A stretch of 13,427 nucleotides of DNA from Azospirillum brasilense. GTDB taxonomy: Bacteria; Pseudomonadota; Alphaproteobacteria; Rickettsiales; UBA3002. Under the pieces are notes generated by a model that saw nothing but the letters and a program-made list of their open reading frames with translations, had not been told where the DNA came from and did no database searches. Below, piece after piece: positions 13,415-13,427 of this stretch. The DNA lies in assembly GCA_003241645.1 (NCBI GenBank), contig QFOX01000047.1, positions 1 through 13,427 of the forward strand, given 5' to 3'. The translations under genes and the position numbers were made by a program. How positions within the stretch are numbered: position 1 is the stretch's first letter; every line of letters starts with the position of its first letter.

Positions 13415-13427
13415 ATGAGCCAGCACG
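13415..13427 (+). CDS. start of a further gene, cut by the window end
   Basis: ATG 13415 follows the stop of the ZorA-like gene by 10 bases and is preceded by a weak AGCGGG at 13403-13408. Only four codons (MSQH) are visible. Position suggests the stator partner (ZorB/MotB/ExbD-like) expected beside such a channel protein, but the sequence cannot show it. Confidence 0.35.

Overview
The window is GC-rich and gene-dense DNA from a Gram-negative bacterium. It carries a 2CSK_N-type (QseC-like) sensor kinase, a secreted protein with an outer-membrane-style aromatic C-terminus, a Tat-exported protein, GreB, and an ECF sigma factor paired with a membrane-anchored vWA protein. Gene style suggests Alphaproteobacteria, but this is inferred from gene families and base composition, not from a marker gene. 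I see no rRNA, tRNA, CRISPR array or insertion sequence, and no stretch above 300 bases without a gene.

Left part, + strand (1-3046): the tail of a DoxX-like membrane protein, a QseB/PmrA-type response regulator, its QseC-like sensor kinase (ATGA overlap), and a small secreted protein that looks like an outer-membrane barrel. A direct repeat resembling a PmrA box (CTTAAG-N5-CTTCAG) lies across the kinase stop codon, just before the barrel gene, so the regulator may control that gene directly.

Middle, - strand (3051-6984): a DUF1800 gene followed two bases later by its usual partner, a Tat-exported DUF1501 gene. Upstream of these are greB and a pirin-family protein with a complete metal site. 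greB has a good sigma-70-like promoter placed so that transcription would begin at the start codon, suggesting a leaderless mRNA. A strong GC hairpin separates pirin from greB.

Middle, + strand (7136-10039): an ECF sigma factor overlaps by 8 bases a 690-residue protein with a cytoplasmic head, one membrane helix and an extracytoplasmic vWA domain. The head is a candidate anti-sigma segment. A hairpin follows, then a 44-codon hydrophilic small protein with a strong ribosome site and a classic intrinsic terminator. The T-tract of that terminator contains the stop codon of the convergent terC-family gene (10090-10839, - strand), which has a recognisable promoter.

Right end, + strand (11013-13427): a 513-residue protein whose N-terminal third resembles a divergent GH108 muramidase with a PG_binding_3-like segment, then a short MotA/TolQ/ExbB-family protein that most resembles the motor head of ZorA from the Zorya anti-phage system but lacks the long cytoplasmic tail, then the first codons of a further gene. 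This right-end cluster is the best candidate for an undescribed system, and the window cuts it off. A TTAA-N7-TTAA direct repeat sits at the -35 position of its likely promoter, similar to the repeat after the two-component genes.
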